Shown here in pieces: positions 35,210 through 43,304 of a stretch of DNA of 64,000 bases. The stretch comes from Bacteroidota bacterium (lineage in GTDB: Bacteria > Bacteroidota > Bacteroidia > B-17B0 > Aurantibacillaceae): assembly GCA_017303905.1 (NCBI GenBank), contig JAFLBH010000001.1, positions 1,527,809 through 1,591,808 on the forward strand, in the 5' to 3' direction. A model generated the notes under the pieces. The model was not told where the DNA came from. It saw only the letters and a list, made by a program, of their open reading frames with translations, and made no database searches. Numbering within the stretch: position 1 is the first letter of the stretch; each line of letters opens with the position of its first letter. The position numbers and the translations under genes were made by a program.

Positions 35210-35628
35210 TATTTATGATCACTATTTTTTGTTCTTAGCAGGTAAGTTGAGCTGCTATCAGGAAGCCAATCGTAGATGAGTAGTTTGTGGTAATCTAATT
35301 TTTTTCCGAGTGTAAGTTTCCAACTGCCCGTTTTTAATCCATTTTGTGAATTACCACTTAGGAACATAGCTCCTTTGTTATTTATATATAACCATTGACC
35401 GTTAGCTTTTAGATCATCAGTAACGTTTCCGTATTCAGTGAATTTTGTATCAGGGTATAAGCGAGAGTAATTATACGAGATACCGTTTATTATTATTTTT
35501 TCTTTGAGAAGATGTTCTTTTAATACGGCTATTTTTACATTATCTCTTCGCCAATTAGCTTCATTATAGTCCTGGCAATAACAGATTTTTGTAAAGAATA
35601 CTAAAAGGATGAGCTTGATACTTTTCAT
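35209..35628 (-). CDS. Small secreted protein of unknown function
   Basis: 139 residues with a signal peptide (MKSIKLILLVFFTKICYCQ). The mature part has strands separated by glycine/asparagine turns, e.g. NGQWLYINNKGAMFLSG and NGLKTGSWKLTLGKKL, resembling a fragment of MORN-like or toxin-antidote-type repeat proteins (G.W......G), though too short to call. First gene of a two-gene unit with the basic secreted protein downstream (1-base overlap). Confidence 0.6.
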   Translation of the reverse strand: MKSIKLILLVFFTKICYCQDYNEANWRRDNVKIAVLKEHLLKEKIIINGISYNYSRLYPDTKFTEYGNVTDDLKANGQWLYINNKGAMFLSGNSQNGLKTGSWKLTLGKKLDYHKLLIYDWLPDSSSTYLLRTKNSDHK

Positions 35629-35645
35629 TTGAGCTAAAAATTTCT

Positions 35646-35840
35646 TTATTGACCATGGCGAATTGTAAAACCGATAATAAGAATTAAACCTGCAGTAATA
35701 AGAATTGAAAGCGGATGTGCAAAATTCAAAGTAAGACCATTGAGATTCTTTTTTGGTACAAGTAATCTTTTGTCTTTATGATTAAAATAAATAATCCCCC
35801 AGGCTTTCCAATTATCAGGGTTGTTATTCATTTCCTCCAT
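35646..35840 (-). CDS. DUF5808 small membrane protein
   Basis: 64 residues. WKAWGIIYFNHKDKRLLVPK followed by LNGLTLNFAHPLS matches the DUF5808 signature (W.WGI.YFN..D.R..VPK...G.TLNF..P). It ends in one transmembrane helix (SILITAGLILIIGFTI). DUF5808 is found in many phyla as a short cytoplasmic or membrane module of unknown role. It lies 17 bases upstream of the secreted pair on the same strand. Confidence 0.72.
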   Translation of the reverse strand: MEEMNNNPDNWKAWGIIYFNHKDKRLLVPKKNLNGLTLNFAHPLSILITAGLILIIGFTIRHGQ

Positions 35841-36097
35841 TTTGTTGGGTATGTAGATTAATAGCGTTATTTAAAGATACAAATGTTTTCGAAGTTGCAC
35901 AATTTAATTCCTGAATGAACTCTAATTGAGTAGATATTGTAAAGAAGGATTGCGAAAATTGTCACTTTTCTTTAGTTGTTAAACAATGTAAAAAATAATT
36001 GATATCAGTATCCTTTTAAAAATAATCCCGTTAAAAATGTAACCCCTAACCATCCCCGTTATGCGCGTCTTTACTTTTTAAGTTAACACACATATCT

Positions 36098-37327
36098 ATG
36101 AAAAGTAAAACTGCGTTACTGGCTGTGATAGTTTTAGAAACTATCTGCTACCAATCACTGCTAGCTAAGACTGAAATAAGCGAAAAAGGTAATCCAACTA
36201 CATCTAATTATTATGGTGTACGAAAGAAAAATTCAAACAAACCTCAAGCCTTTACTTCTCAGGCAAAAGAAGCCATCGATAATCTACACATTAGAATTCA
36301 AAATGATACTGTTTATCTATGGTCGGCAAATTTGGAAGCTGTTCAACGATTCTTTTCCGGCGCAAGAGACGGTGTTTATATTGATATAGTTTTTCGTGAC
36401 AGATTTAGTTGTGAAAAACAAAGTGATTATGATATTAATAATATATCTAACGGCATTATGTTGAAACCTGTTTACTTTCCGGAGATTTATACGCATAACC
36501 GAGTAAAGCTTAAGAACAACTTACATTATCCTATAGCTTATTTACCGCCTAGTTTAAAGTATAAACAATACATAACAAACATTGGCTACATTTATAGTGG
36601 CACAGCTTTTCATTACAGAGAAGTAAAAGAGCTCTTAGCGAAGAATATGCCAACACTGTATCTGTTTCCAAAGTATATAACAAATACCGATAAGCAAATA
36701 ATCCGTGATTCGTTTTCAACAACTTTAAAATTCGAATTTGGTTTCGAGCGAGATGAAACTAAATTGGATAAAGCAAGCAAAGAAGATTTTTTAAGGAAAA
36801 TGAAAATATATGCGCCTTATTTATCTAAGGTTCGGATTAGCACCCATAGTTCAGTAGAAGGATCGCTGGAGAAGAATATTGCTTTGCAAAAAGCGCGAGC
36901 AGAAGAATTGGTACGATTAGTTAAGCTGACTACTGATAAAGAAGTAAAATATAATACTGAAATGAGTGAAAACTGGGATGCGTTTAACGCATTAATTAAG
37001 AATACTCCATTTGCTCATTTGATGGGATACAGTAAAGAGGAAGTAAAGAAACAATTGGATAACAAATCCATTCGGAAATTTTTAGAATATGAGCTATACC
37101 GTTCAAGGATGGCAACATTAGAAGTCACATTCGCTGCGGCTGTTAGTGATGATTCACCTCCTGAATTGATATTGGGTTCTTACAAAAACGCCATTGACAA
37201 TGATGATACTTTAAAGGCATTTAGGGCGCAAAACAGATTAATGGATGATGTGTTTAAAAGAAATTTGAGTCGAATGGACTTGTTAAGTGTAACTGTACCC
37301 AGAAAAAAAATATTTACACAACTATGA
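36098..37327 (+). CDS. Exported protein with a degenerate OmpA-like domain
   Basis: 409 residues with an N-terminal signal peptide (about 1-23). Residues about 50-200 form an unrecognised domain. Residues about 206-285 look like an OmpA/MotB fold: FEFGFERDETKLDKASKEDF, VRISTHSSVEGSLEKNIALQ and KARAEELVRLV. The usual G-H-T-D is replaced by STHSSVEG, so peptidoglycan binding is uncertain. The C-terminus continues for 120 residues with helical sequence. The stop overlaps the next start (ATGA), so the two are coupled. No promoter better than TACTTTTT (36070-36077) was seen. Part of a cluster of unrecognised genes. Confidence 0.62.
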   Translation: MKSKTALLAVIVLETICYQSLLAKTEISEKGNPTTSNYYGVRKKNSNKPQAFTSQAKEAIDNLHIRIQNDTVYLWSANLEAVQRFFSGARDGVYIDIVFRDRFSCEKQSDYDINNISNGIMLKPVYFPEIYTHNRVKLKNNLHYPIAYLPPSLKYKQYITNIGYIYSGTAFHYREVKELLAKNMPTLYLFPKYITNTDKQIIRDSFSTTLKFEFGFERDETKLDKASKEDFLRKMKIYAPYLSKVRISTHSSVEGSLEKNIALQKARAEELVRLVKLTTDKEVKYNTEMSENWDAFNALIKNTPFAHLMGYSKEEVKKQLDNKSIRKFLEYELYRSRMATLEVTFAAAVSDDSPPELILGSYKNAIDNDDTLKAFRAQNRLMDDVFKRNLSRMDLLSVTVPRKKIFTQL

Positions 37328-37983
37328 CTAACTATTTGGCTTTAGCTTGTACAAATAGCGAGGATAGTTATTCGTATCATGTAAAGGACACAGCTCTTAG
37401 AGCAATCAAAATTGATTCTACTGATAAATATCTCCAATTTAACTTTTGCATTTTGGCTCTAAGGTATTTTGAGAAGTATAATGAAAAGATTATACCAACC
37501 AAAAAACTGGAACAAAAGATGAATTATTGTTATAAGAACATAAGTACCGCAGAAGATACCATGCTTGTGAACAATATGCTTTTAAATTATAGTTTACTCG
37601 GATTATATGATGCAAACTATTATCATTTCTATAATGATATTCCAATATGGTTACATAATGTAAGCGTGTATTATAAACCGGCTAAATTAAGCGCAGAGGA
37701 GGCAGTTAAATTGGCTTTGATTTATAACTATTACGGTAGAGCTTTTGATGCCTGCACGATTTTGTTGCCTTACATAAAGCAGGAGACCAATAATATTGAT
37801 GTGATAAAAGTATTTGCAACTACATATGTTCCTTCTTTTGAAATGATACCGGAATACAAATACATGGACTATTTACGAAAATTTAAAATGGAACGACCTT
37901 CCGAATTTCATGAATGGATTGATAAACATAGCTTTCTATACTTGCAGCATTTAGAAATTAAAAATATGTTTTGTCAGTTATAG
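37324..37983 (+). CDS. Protein of unknown function coupled to the OmpA-like gene
   Basis: 219 residues. No clear signal peptide, though the first residues (MTNYLALACTN) could be a degenerate lipobox with Cys9. The rest is helix-rich, with a TPR-like feel: KYLQFNFCILALRYFEKYNE, KLSAEEAVKLALIYNYYGRAF, KQETNNIDVIKVFATTYVP. Its ATG overlaps the upstream TGA. No recognised family. A partner of the OmpA-like protein is inferred from the coupling only. Confidence 0.58.
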   Translation: MTNYLALACTNSEDSYSYHVKDTALRAIKIDSTDKYLQFNFCILALRYFEKYNEKIIPTKKLEQKMNYCYKNISTAEDTMLVNNMLLNYSLLGLYDANYYHFYNDIPIWLHNVSVYYKPAKLSAEEAVKLALIYNYYGRAFDACTILLPYIKQETNNIDVIKVFATTYVPSFEMIPEYKYMDYLRKFKMERPSEFHEWIDKHSFLYLQHLEIKNMFCQL

Positions 37984-37984
37984 T

Positions 37985-38671
37985 ATGAGATATTGTAGCC
38001 ATAAAAGATATCAATCAGAGGCCATTGAAGGAGTTACGTATATTAAAGTGAGAACTTATAAATGGACTTTGTATAATGAAGGCTTGCTTCCAAAATTAAA
38101 ACCCGGCTTTGAGAATTATGACTTGTACTTTAATAAAAAGGGATTGCTTTTATATAGTTATCATTACAACAGGCAAGGAGCCTCCGAGTTAAACAAGTTT
38201 GCTTATTATAAGGGCAGATTGATAAACATACAGACCGTATATTTCCCAAGCCATGAAATGAAGAGCGTTTCAATTTTTTATTACGACGAGCAAGGACGAT
38301 TAATAAAGGAGATTATTTCTAGTGGTAGGAATGATCCTGATGAGGAGCCGGAGGTGATTAATTACATTTATGAGAAAAACTTAATTACGGAAATATATGT
38401 AGAACCCTATGATGAAGTTGAGCATAAAATTGAAACTTTTTTAGATGATGAAGGAAATGAGCTGGAGTATTGAATTTACCATGATGGAGAAATTGATTAT
38501 TGTGAAAAGGTTACACCGGAAAGTAAAGTGAATTTAAATACTATTTTTATAGGAAGCCACGAAATACATTATGATTATACGTACGATGCCAAAGGAAACT
38601 GGATAACAAAGACTGTATTTGAAAATGGTGAAATGAAAGAAATAGTTGAAAGGGCGTTTGGTTATCTTTAA
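37985..38671 (+). pseudogene. YD-repeat-like gene interrupted by an in-frame TGA
   Basis: One reading frame of 228 codons runs from the ATG at 37985 to the TAA at 38669-38671, broken only by the TGA at 38471-38473. Before it the protein ends EGNELEY; after it the frame continues with IYHDGEIDYCEK and YDYTYDAKGNWITKTVFENGE, a typical YD/RHS-like repeat also seen before the break (YYDEQGRLIKEI). This suggests a recent nonsense mutation or a sequencing error. There is no signal peptide. It follows the previous gene after 1 base. The intact product would be about 227 residues, of unknown function. Confidence 0.75.
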
Positions 38672-38758
38672 TATGCATGTAGGTTGTTATTAACACTATT
38701 AAAGGTTTTTTTGTTAATATATTTATTTAGAATGATTCTAAATAACAATACTTATACG

Positions 38759-38766
38759 TATATTTG
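38759..38766 (+). promoter_or_regulatory. -7 box just before a small cytoplasmic gene
   Basis: TATATTTG is a perfect TAnnTTTG, only 3 bases before the ATG at 38770. If used, the transcript would be almost leaderless. Confidence 0.35.
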
Positions 38767-38769
38767 TAT

Positions 38770-39063
38770 ATGCAAACAATTGAAAATATTCTTGAGGAGA
38801 TGAAAGATTCAATAGGAAAGATAGATCAGCTTAATTTTCCAGATGATAGTTTTACGTCATTGCTGAGTGAAATTGATTTTATTGCCTCGTTTTTGTATGA
38901 TACATTCTATTCGGAACACGCACTTCATTTAAAAAAGTATGAAAATGAAGTACGAGATAATCTTTATCATGCTAGTTTTGAGAATTACTTGTACTTTAAT
39001 AAAGTAAAATTTGATGCCATAGATATATTGAAAGAGATTGAAAGAGAATTAATTAATTCATGA
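38770..39063 (+). CDS. Small acidic protein of unknown function
   Basis: 97 residues from the ATG at 38770. Acidic, helical, no signal peptide or membrane segment: ILEEMKDSIGKIDQLNFPDD, LLSEIDFIASFLYDTFYSEH, FDAIDILKEIERELINS. No family recognised. It is alone on its strand between the broken YD-like gene and a minus-strand pair. Size and charge would fit an immunity or antitoxin protein, but nothing else supports that. Confidence 0.55.
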   Translation: MQTIENILEEMKDSIGKIDQLNFPDDSFTSLLSEIDFIASFLYDTFYSEHALHLKKYENEVRDNLYHASFENYLYFNKVKFDAIDILKEIERELINS

Positions 39064-39083
39064 TTCTAATTTGTTTTTGAGTA

Positions 39084-39698
39084 TTAAAAAACAAACCCTT
39101 CAAATGTTAATTCCTTGCGAAATTGTTTATGTAAATCAAATATGATAGAGAGTTTCTTCTCTATTATCTTGCCATTAAGGTAATAGTTTTTAACTTTTAT
39201 TTGTGCGATGTAATATATTGTCGTGTTATCGTCTTCGGATTTATATAATTCTATTTTGGTACTATCAATGCTTTTTTCGTACAAGACTTTTTGTATTAAG
39301 TCCATTTTATAATTTATTTCTGGATTAGTGTAGTAAGATTTATCTTCTTTTAAACTAATTAAAGTTGTTCTAAGAACTTCTTTGCTTTGACTCCTAAGTT
39401 TCTTGATTTGTTCTTGTCCTAAAGGCGTTTTTTCACGGTTTGTAAAGTCATTACTTTCTAATTGTGAAATTTTATTCTGGTATTTTTGAATTTCAATAAG
39501 TATGGCTTTTTTTGGTGTGATGTTGATTAATTTAACAATGTCATATTCTGTTTTGACAACGTCTGATTTTTTAGGAAAGTCATTTTTAATAATGCTATCA
39601 AAATAGTTTTTGACATAGCTTTCAGTTAAACTTTGACTGAAAAAAGTATTAGGTATAGACACAAAGTAAGTGCATAATAATAACAATAATGTTTTCAT
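39084..39698 (-). CDS. Secreted protein of unknown function
   Basis: 204 residues. Signal peptide about 1-22 (YFVSIPNTFFSQ). The mature part is helix-rich with charged residues (KKAILIEIQKYQNKISQLE, REKTPLGQEQIKKLRSQSKE) and ends in strands (TTIYYIAQIKVKNYYLNG). No domain recognised. It lies 20 bases downstream of another unknown gene on the same strand, forming a two-gene unit. Confidence 0.6.
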   Translation of the reverse strand: MKTLLLLLCTYFVSIPNTFFSQSLTESYVKNYFDSIIKNDFPKKSDVVKTEYDIVKLINITPKKAILIEIQKYQNKISQLESNDFTNREKTPLGQEQIKKLRSQSKEVLRTTLISLKEDKSYYTNPEINYKMDLIQKVLYEKSIDSTKIELYKSEDDNTTIYYIAQIKVKNYYLNGKIIEKKLSIIFDLHKQFRKELTFEGFVF

Positions 39699-39718
39699 AT
39701 TAATTTATTTCCTAGTTG

Positions 39719-40225
39719 TTAAATTAAATTTGTTATATGAGACGGAATTATTCTAAAGACATATTCTGTATAGTTAATATAAAAATCTTCTTTATCAACT
39801 TTTCTTATAGCTAGAATATCTTTGTTATCTGAAGCAAATCTACCAATAAATTCACATCCACTGTGTTTAAATGTAAATGTTGAATCAAGGCCATTTTCCT
39901 TTATAAAATCTACTCTTATCGCAATTTCTGGATGCCAAGATTTTTTATCCAGCACAGAATCTACAAATTGAAACAGGTTTGAATAAATTATTTGTCTGGA
40001 AAATATTTGAGTATTTGGATGGTGGTGTATCCTATAATTTAAATAGTAGTTGCCTTTTATTGAGTCATAATTAAAGTAAAAGCCAATCAAGTTAGCTGAT
40101 TCTTTAATTCCATAGTTTCCTTTGAATCGATCTTCAAACCCTAGGTCAAATGGAAGGAACCACATATTCGGTACATAACCAAAATAGCCGCCATCAAAAT
40201 TGAAGTAGTTATTATTTGCTTTCAT
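39719..40225 (-). CDS. Protein of unknown function, upstream partner of a secreted gene
   Basis: 168 residues, no signal peptide, rich in aromatic residues and glycine (NNYFNFDGGYFGYVPNMWFLPFDLGF). Strand-rich; no recognised family. A perfect -7 box (40242-40249) lies upstream, and the secreted gene follows after 20 bases. With its neighbours it makes up the least recognisable part of the window. Confidence 0.58.
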   Translation of the reverse strand: MKANNNYFNFDGGYFGYVPNMWFLPFDLGFEDRFKGNYGIKESANLIGFYFNYDSIKGNYYLNYRIHHHPNTQIFSRQIIYSNLFQFVDSVLDKKSWHPEIAIRVDFIKENGLDSTFTFKHSGCEFIGRFASDNKDILAIRKVDKEDFYINYTEYVFRIIPSHITNLI

Positions 40226-40241
40226 GTAACAAATAAATATA

Positions 40242-40249
40242 CAAAATTA
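40242..40249 (-). promoter_or_regulatory. -7 box of the 39.1-40.2 kb operon
   Basis: Minus-strand TAATTTTG, a perfect TAnnTTTG, 16 bases before the ATG at 40225. No TTG at ideal distance. Confidence 0.45.
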
Positions 40250-40279
40250 TTGTGGTTCTTAGTTTAGAATTTGGAATTT

Positions 40280-41464
40280 TTAGCTATTCAGATTTTTTTC
40301 TGCGCCCTGTTCTTTAGGACTAAACATTATTCCCAACATCATAACAATAGCTGTAATGATAATTACCTGAACTATTAATGAATTGTTGACCGAAATAATT
40401 CTCTGCGCCGGCTCAATGCTTAAAAATAATAAAATGGTGATGAGTCCGCGTGGCGCAATAAATAGCAGCGGACTAAAAGACATGCCGGATACTTTCAACT
40501 GTACGGCTCTGAAAGTGAAAATGAATACGCTGATTAATAAAGCCAGCGGCAATGTTTCAATATTTAGTATGTCACTTGTTTCCATTAAATAACCAAAGAG
40601 TATAAAAAACAAAGTACGTATGAGGAAGGTTGCCTCTACAGTTAGTTCTTTAAATTTATGTACTTCTGTGTCCATCTCTTCTGTATGAAATACTTTTAAC
40701 CACTTGAAGCGCCTTAATTCATCCAGATTTCCAAGCGATAATCCAAAAATTAAAATGAACAAAAGAGCCGGTAAATGGTATATTTTTGAAATGGTGTAAA
40801 TTAAAATAATCAATAAAATAATGGGAATGAATTTAATGTGATGTTCGATTTTACTGAGTAAGAAAGATAAGGCCAGCGTACTGATAAATGAAATTACTAC
40901 CATGCTTAGCAGTTGGAGAAAGAAAGTACTAATAGAGGAGGAATTTACAAACTCATTGCTTACAACAAAATTGAACAATATAACGCCAATGATATCCGAC
41001 ATGCTGCTTTCATAAACAACATATTCTTTCATATTTTTATTCAGGTTTCTTACGCTTGGTATGGCAATGGCACTGCTGATGATGCACAAAGGCAAAGCGT
41101 TTAAAAGATTTAATCTGTTGGATACTGAACCTGTTTCATGAAAAATATAAACCAAACTGAATGCAATTGCAAGTATGGGAAATAGTGCGCCAAAAAATGA
41201 TTTCGTCACTAATTTCAATTTTGATTTATTAAGTTCTAATTCGAGCGCGCCTTCTAATACGATTAATATTAAGCCAACTGTTCCAAGTATGGGTAATACA
41301 GTGGAGAGTTCAGTGAAATTATAGCCTAAGAAATTAGTCGCTTGCCGAACGCCCCAACCTAATATCAGTAAAAGTATAACGGAAGGGATTTTAGTAAACG
41401 ATGATGTTAAATCAAAAACATAGGCAACTAAAATTAATACACATATCGCAATAATAACATTCAT
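40280..41464 (-). CDS. Monovalent cation:proton antiporter (CPA family)
   Basis: 394 residues, about 12 transmembrane helices. Antiporter features: PILGTVGLILIVLEGALELEL, then PLCIISSAIAIPSVRNL, and the ion-site helix YESSMSDIIGVILFNF, where many homologs have ND and this one SD. FAPRG-like ITILLFLS follows near the C-terminus (IAPRGLITILLFLSIEP). It should exchange Na+ or K+ for H+ at the inner membrane. It lacks the TrkA regulatory domains of KefB-type proteins. It lies 25 bases downstream of the rRNA methyltransferase gene on the same strand. Confidence 0.87.
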   Translation of the reverse strand: MNVIIAICVLILVAYVFDLTSSFTKIPSVILLLILGWGVRQATNFLGYNFTELSTVLPILGTVGLILIVLEGALELELNKSKLKLVTKSFFGALFPILAIAFSLVYIFHETGSVSNRLNLLNALPLCIISSAIAIPSVRNLNKNMKEYVVYESSMSDIIGVILFNFVVSNEFVNSSSISTFFLQLLSMVVISFISTLALSFLLSKIEHHIKFIPIILLIILIYTISKIYHLPALLFILIFGLSLGNLDELRRFKWLKVFHTEEMDTEVHKFKELTVEATFLIRTLFFILFGYLMETSDILNIETLPLALLISVFIFTFRAVQLKVSGMSFSPLLFIAPRGLITILLFLSIEPAQRIISVNNSLIVQVIIITAIVMMLGIMFSPKEQGAEKNLNS

Positions 41465-41489
41465 ATTGATTTAATCGCAGAGCTGCTTT

Positions 41490-42674
41490 TTACTCTTTAG
41501 GAGTTAATTTGTGGATTTTTTTGGTACCTGCGTACATTTCAAATTTAAACAATCTGCACTCAAGTGAGCCGTTAAATAATGTTATCTTACGTGTGGGACG
41601 AAGGCCAATAAATTTTGCGGCATCTAAATTGGAAGTAATGATCCAACAGGTCCAGCCGGCAAAATCTTTTTTTAATTTATCGCCAATCTGCTTGTAAAAA
41701 CTCACAATGTCTTCTTTCTTCATACGCTCATCATAAGGCGGATTCAAAAGAATGGTTCCCATGGGTTTTTCTACTTTAACATCAAAGAATGATTTTCTGC
41801 TGAAGCTAATAACATCATCTACTTTGGCTACTTCAACATTGTGTTTGGTTATGTTTAAACTTTTATCTCTGATGTCGTTGGCTAAAATGTTTACATCTCC
41901 GTCTTTAATTCTGCCAATGGCACTTTCGGTAATGGTTTCGAATAATTTTTCATCGTAATTTTTCCAGCGCATGAATCCAAAATCTTTTCTGAAAATTCCG
42001 GCAGGTACATTATTGGCATACAAAGCGGCTTCGATAGCGAGTGTACCACTGCCACACATACCATCAATCAAAGGTAAATGCGGTTGCCAATCACTAATTA
42101 ATACGATTCCTGCCGCTAACACTTCTTTAATGGGCGCGTCAACAATGTCTTCGCGGTAACCACGCTTGTATAAAATATCGCCACTGCTGTCTAAACTTAC
42201 ACTTACTTCATCTCTGAAAATATGCACGTATATACGGAGTGTTGGTGTTTTTAAATCCACACTCGGACGCTTTCCTGTTTTCTCTCTGAACTGATCACAT
42301 ATGGCGTCTTTGGTTTTTTGTTCTATGTATAAACTGTGTGTGAAGTTATCGGAGTTGGCAACGGCTTCAATCGCCAATGTATCATCCACTCCCATAAACT
42401 GCGACCAATCGAATTTTTTAATTCCATCGTATAACTGATGTTCGTTATAGGCTTCAAATTTGTAAATGGGAACTAAAATTCTCAGAGCGGTACGCAGACA
42501 AAAATTAGCTTTGTACATAAAGCCCAAATCGCCGGTAAAAGAAACGCCGCGTTTAAAAGGTTCTACATCTTTAGCGCCGAGTTTACGCAATTCCGCTGCC
42601 AATACTTCCTCTAAACCAAAGAAGGTAGTTGCTTTCATTTCAAAATCGCCGGTATGTGAAAAGGTGTAGTTCAT
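41490..42674 (-). CDS. THUMP-domain 23S rRNA methyltransferase (RlmL/RlmK-L type)
   Basis: 394 residues. N-terminal THUMP-type region (ATTFFGLEEVLAAELRKLGA, RGVSFTGDL), then a class I methyltransferase with DGMCGSGTLAIEAALYA (motif I), NDI and the catalytic LLNPPYDERM (motif IV) of N2-guanine methyltransferases. The C-terminal ITLFNGSLECRLFKFEMY is typical. It corresponds to the N-terminal half of E. coli RlmKL (G2445 methylation). A shorter start at Met13 is possible. Confidence 0.9.
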   Translation of the reverse strand: MNYTFSHTGDFEMKATTFFGLEEVLAAELRKLGAKDVEPFKRGVSFTGDLGFMYKANFCLRTALRILVPIYKFEAYNEHQLYDGIKKFDWSQFMGVDDTLAIEAVANSDNFTHSLYIEQKTKDAICDQFREKTGKRPSVDLKTPTLRIYVHIFRDEVSVSLDSSGDILYKRGYREDIVDAPIKEVLAAGIVLISDWQPHLPLIDGMCGSGTLAIEAALYANNVPAGIFRKDFGFMRWKNYDEKLFETITESAIGRIKDGDVNILANDIRDKSLNITKHNVEVAKVDDVISFSRKSFFDVKVEKPMGTILLNPPYDERMKKEDIVSFYKQIGDKLKKDFAGWTCWIITSNLDAAKFIGLRPTRKITLFNGSLECRLFKFEMYAGTKKIHKLTPKE

Positions 42675-42713
42675 AGGGTAAAGGTATGGATTATTATTGT
42701 GTTCTTTTAGTGT

Positions 42714-42881
42714 TTAAACCCCTCTGTCCTACGGACCTCTCCTCCCGATTATCCCGATAGCTATCGGGACGCGGGACAGGCTCTTAGCAGGGGAGAAATC
42801 AGTCGTGGTAATTAAGCCGTTATAGCAACGGACAGCTTCTCCCCCTGCGAAGGGGGAGTGCCCAAAGGGCGAGGGGGTTAA
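42714..42881. repeat. MITE/REP-like element with imperfect 11-bp terminal inverted repeats
   Basis: Ends TTAAACCCCTC (42714-42724) and GAGGGGGTTAA (42871-42881) are inverted with 10 of 11 matches. Inside are a perfect palindrome CCCGATAGCTATCGGG (42753-42768), GTCC-TAC-GGAC (42726-42736) and CTTCTCCCCCTGCGAAGGGG near 42836-42855. It is more GC-rich than its surroundings. The right end supplies the TAA of the thioesterase gene. It fills most of the space between genes. Confidence 0.8.
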
Positions 42882-43300
42882 GCCTCAAATTTATTCACCG
42901 CATCTTTCCAATGCGGTGGTATCTCAACGGTAGAATTGATTTCGTAATTGAAACAAACAATCACGCTTTTGCCCTCGGCACAAAGTACTTCTTTGTCGTT
43001 TTTTAATTTGGTGATGACATTGGTGATTTCAAAACTTTTGGTTCCGAAGGATGTAATTTTGGTGTAACAAAATGCTGTGTCTTCCAAAAAAATCGGTTCC
43101 ATGTAATTGATTTCCGTGCGCGCTAATATCATTCCTGTTTTAATCCAATCGATTTGTTGTGTAAATACATCTTTAAAGTATTCTACACGCGCGGTTTCGA
43201 AATAGGTAATGTGATTGGCATTGTTAACGTGCCCTTGCTTATCAATGTCCTTATAACGGATTTGAATTTTTTGCTTGTGTTTAAAATCGTGAAGGTTCAT
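42878..43300 (-). CDS. Acyl-CoA thioesterase, hotdog fold (4HBT)
   Basis: 140 residues, single hotdog domain: QIRYKDIDKQGHVNNANHITYFETARVEYF near the N-terminus has the Asp (YKDID) and the GHVNNA..Y..E pattern of YbgC/FcbC-type thioesterases. It hydrolyses acyl-CoA (substrate unclear). It lies 4 bases after the polyprenyl synthase gene and belongs to the same operon. The stop codon falls in a repeat element. Confidence 0.87.
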   Translation of the reverse strand: MNLHDFKHKQKIQIRYKDIDKQGHVNNANHITYFETARVEYFKDVFTQQIDWIKTGMILARTEINYMEPIFLEDTAFCYTKITSFGTKSFEITNVITKLKNDKEVLCAEGKSVIVCFNYEINSTVEIPPHWKDAVNKFEA

Positions 43301-43304
43301 GGCA

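Noticed and set aside
38770..39063. Antitoxin or immunity function for the small acidic protein
   Set aside because: Size and charge only; no partner toxin or known family.
41509..42669. Several plus-strand open frames inside the rRNA methyltransferase gene
   Set aside because: Antisense shadows; the minus-strand product has intact family motifs.
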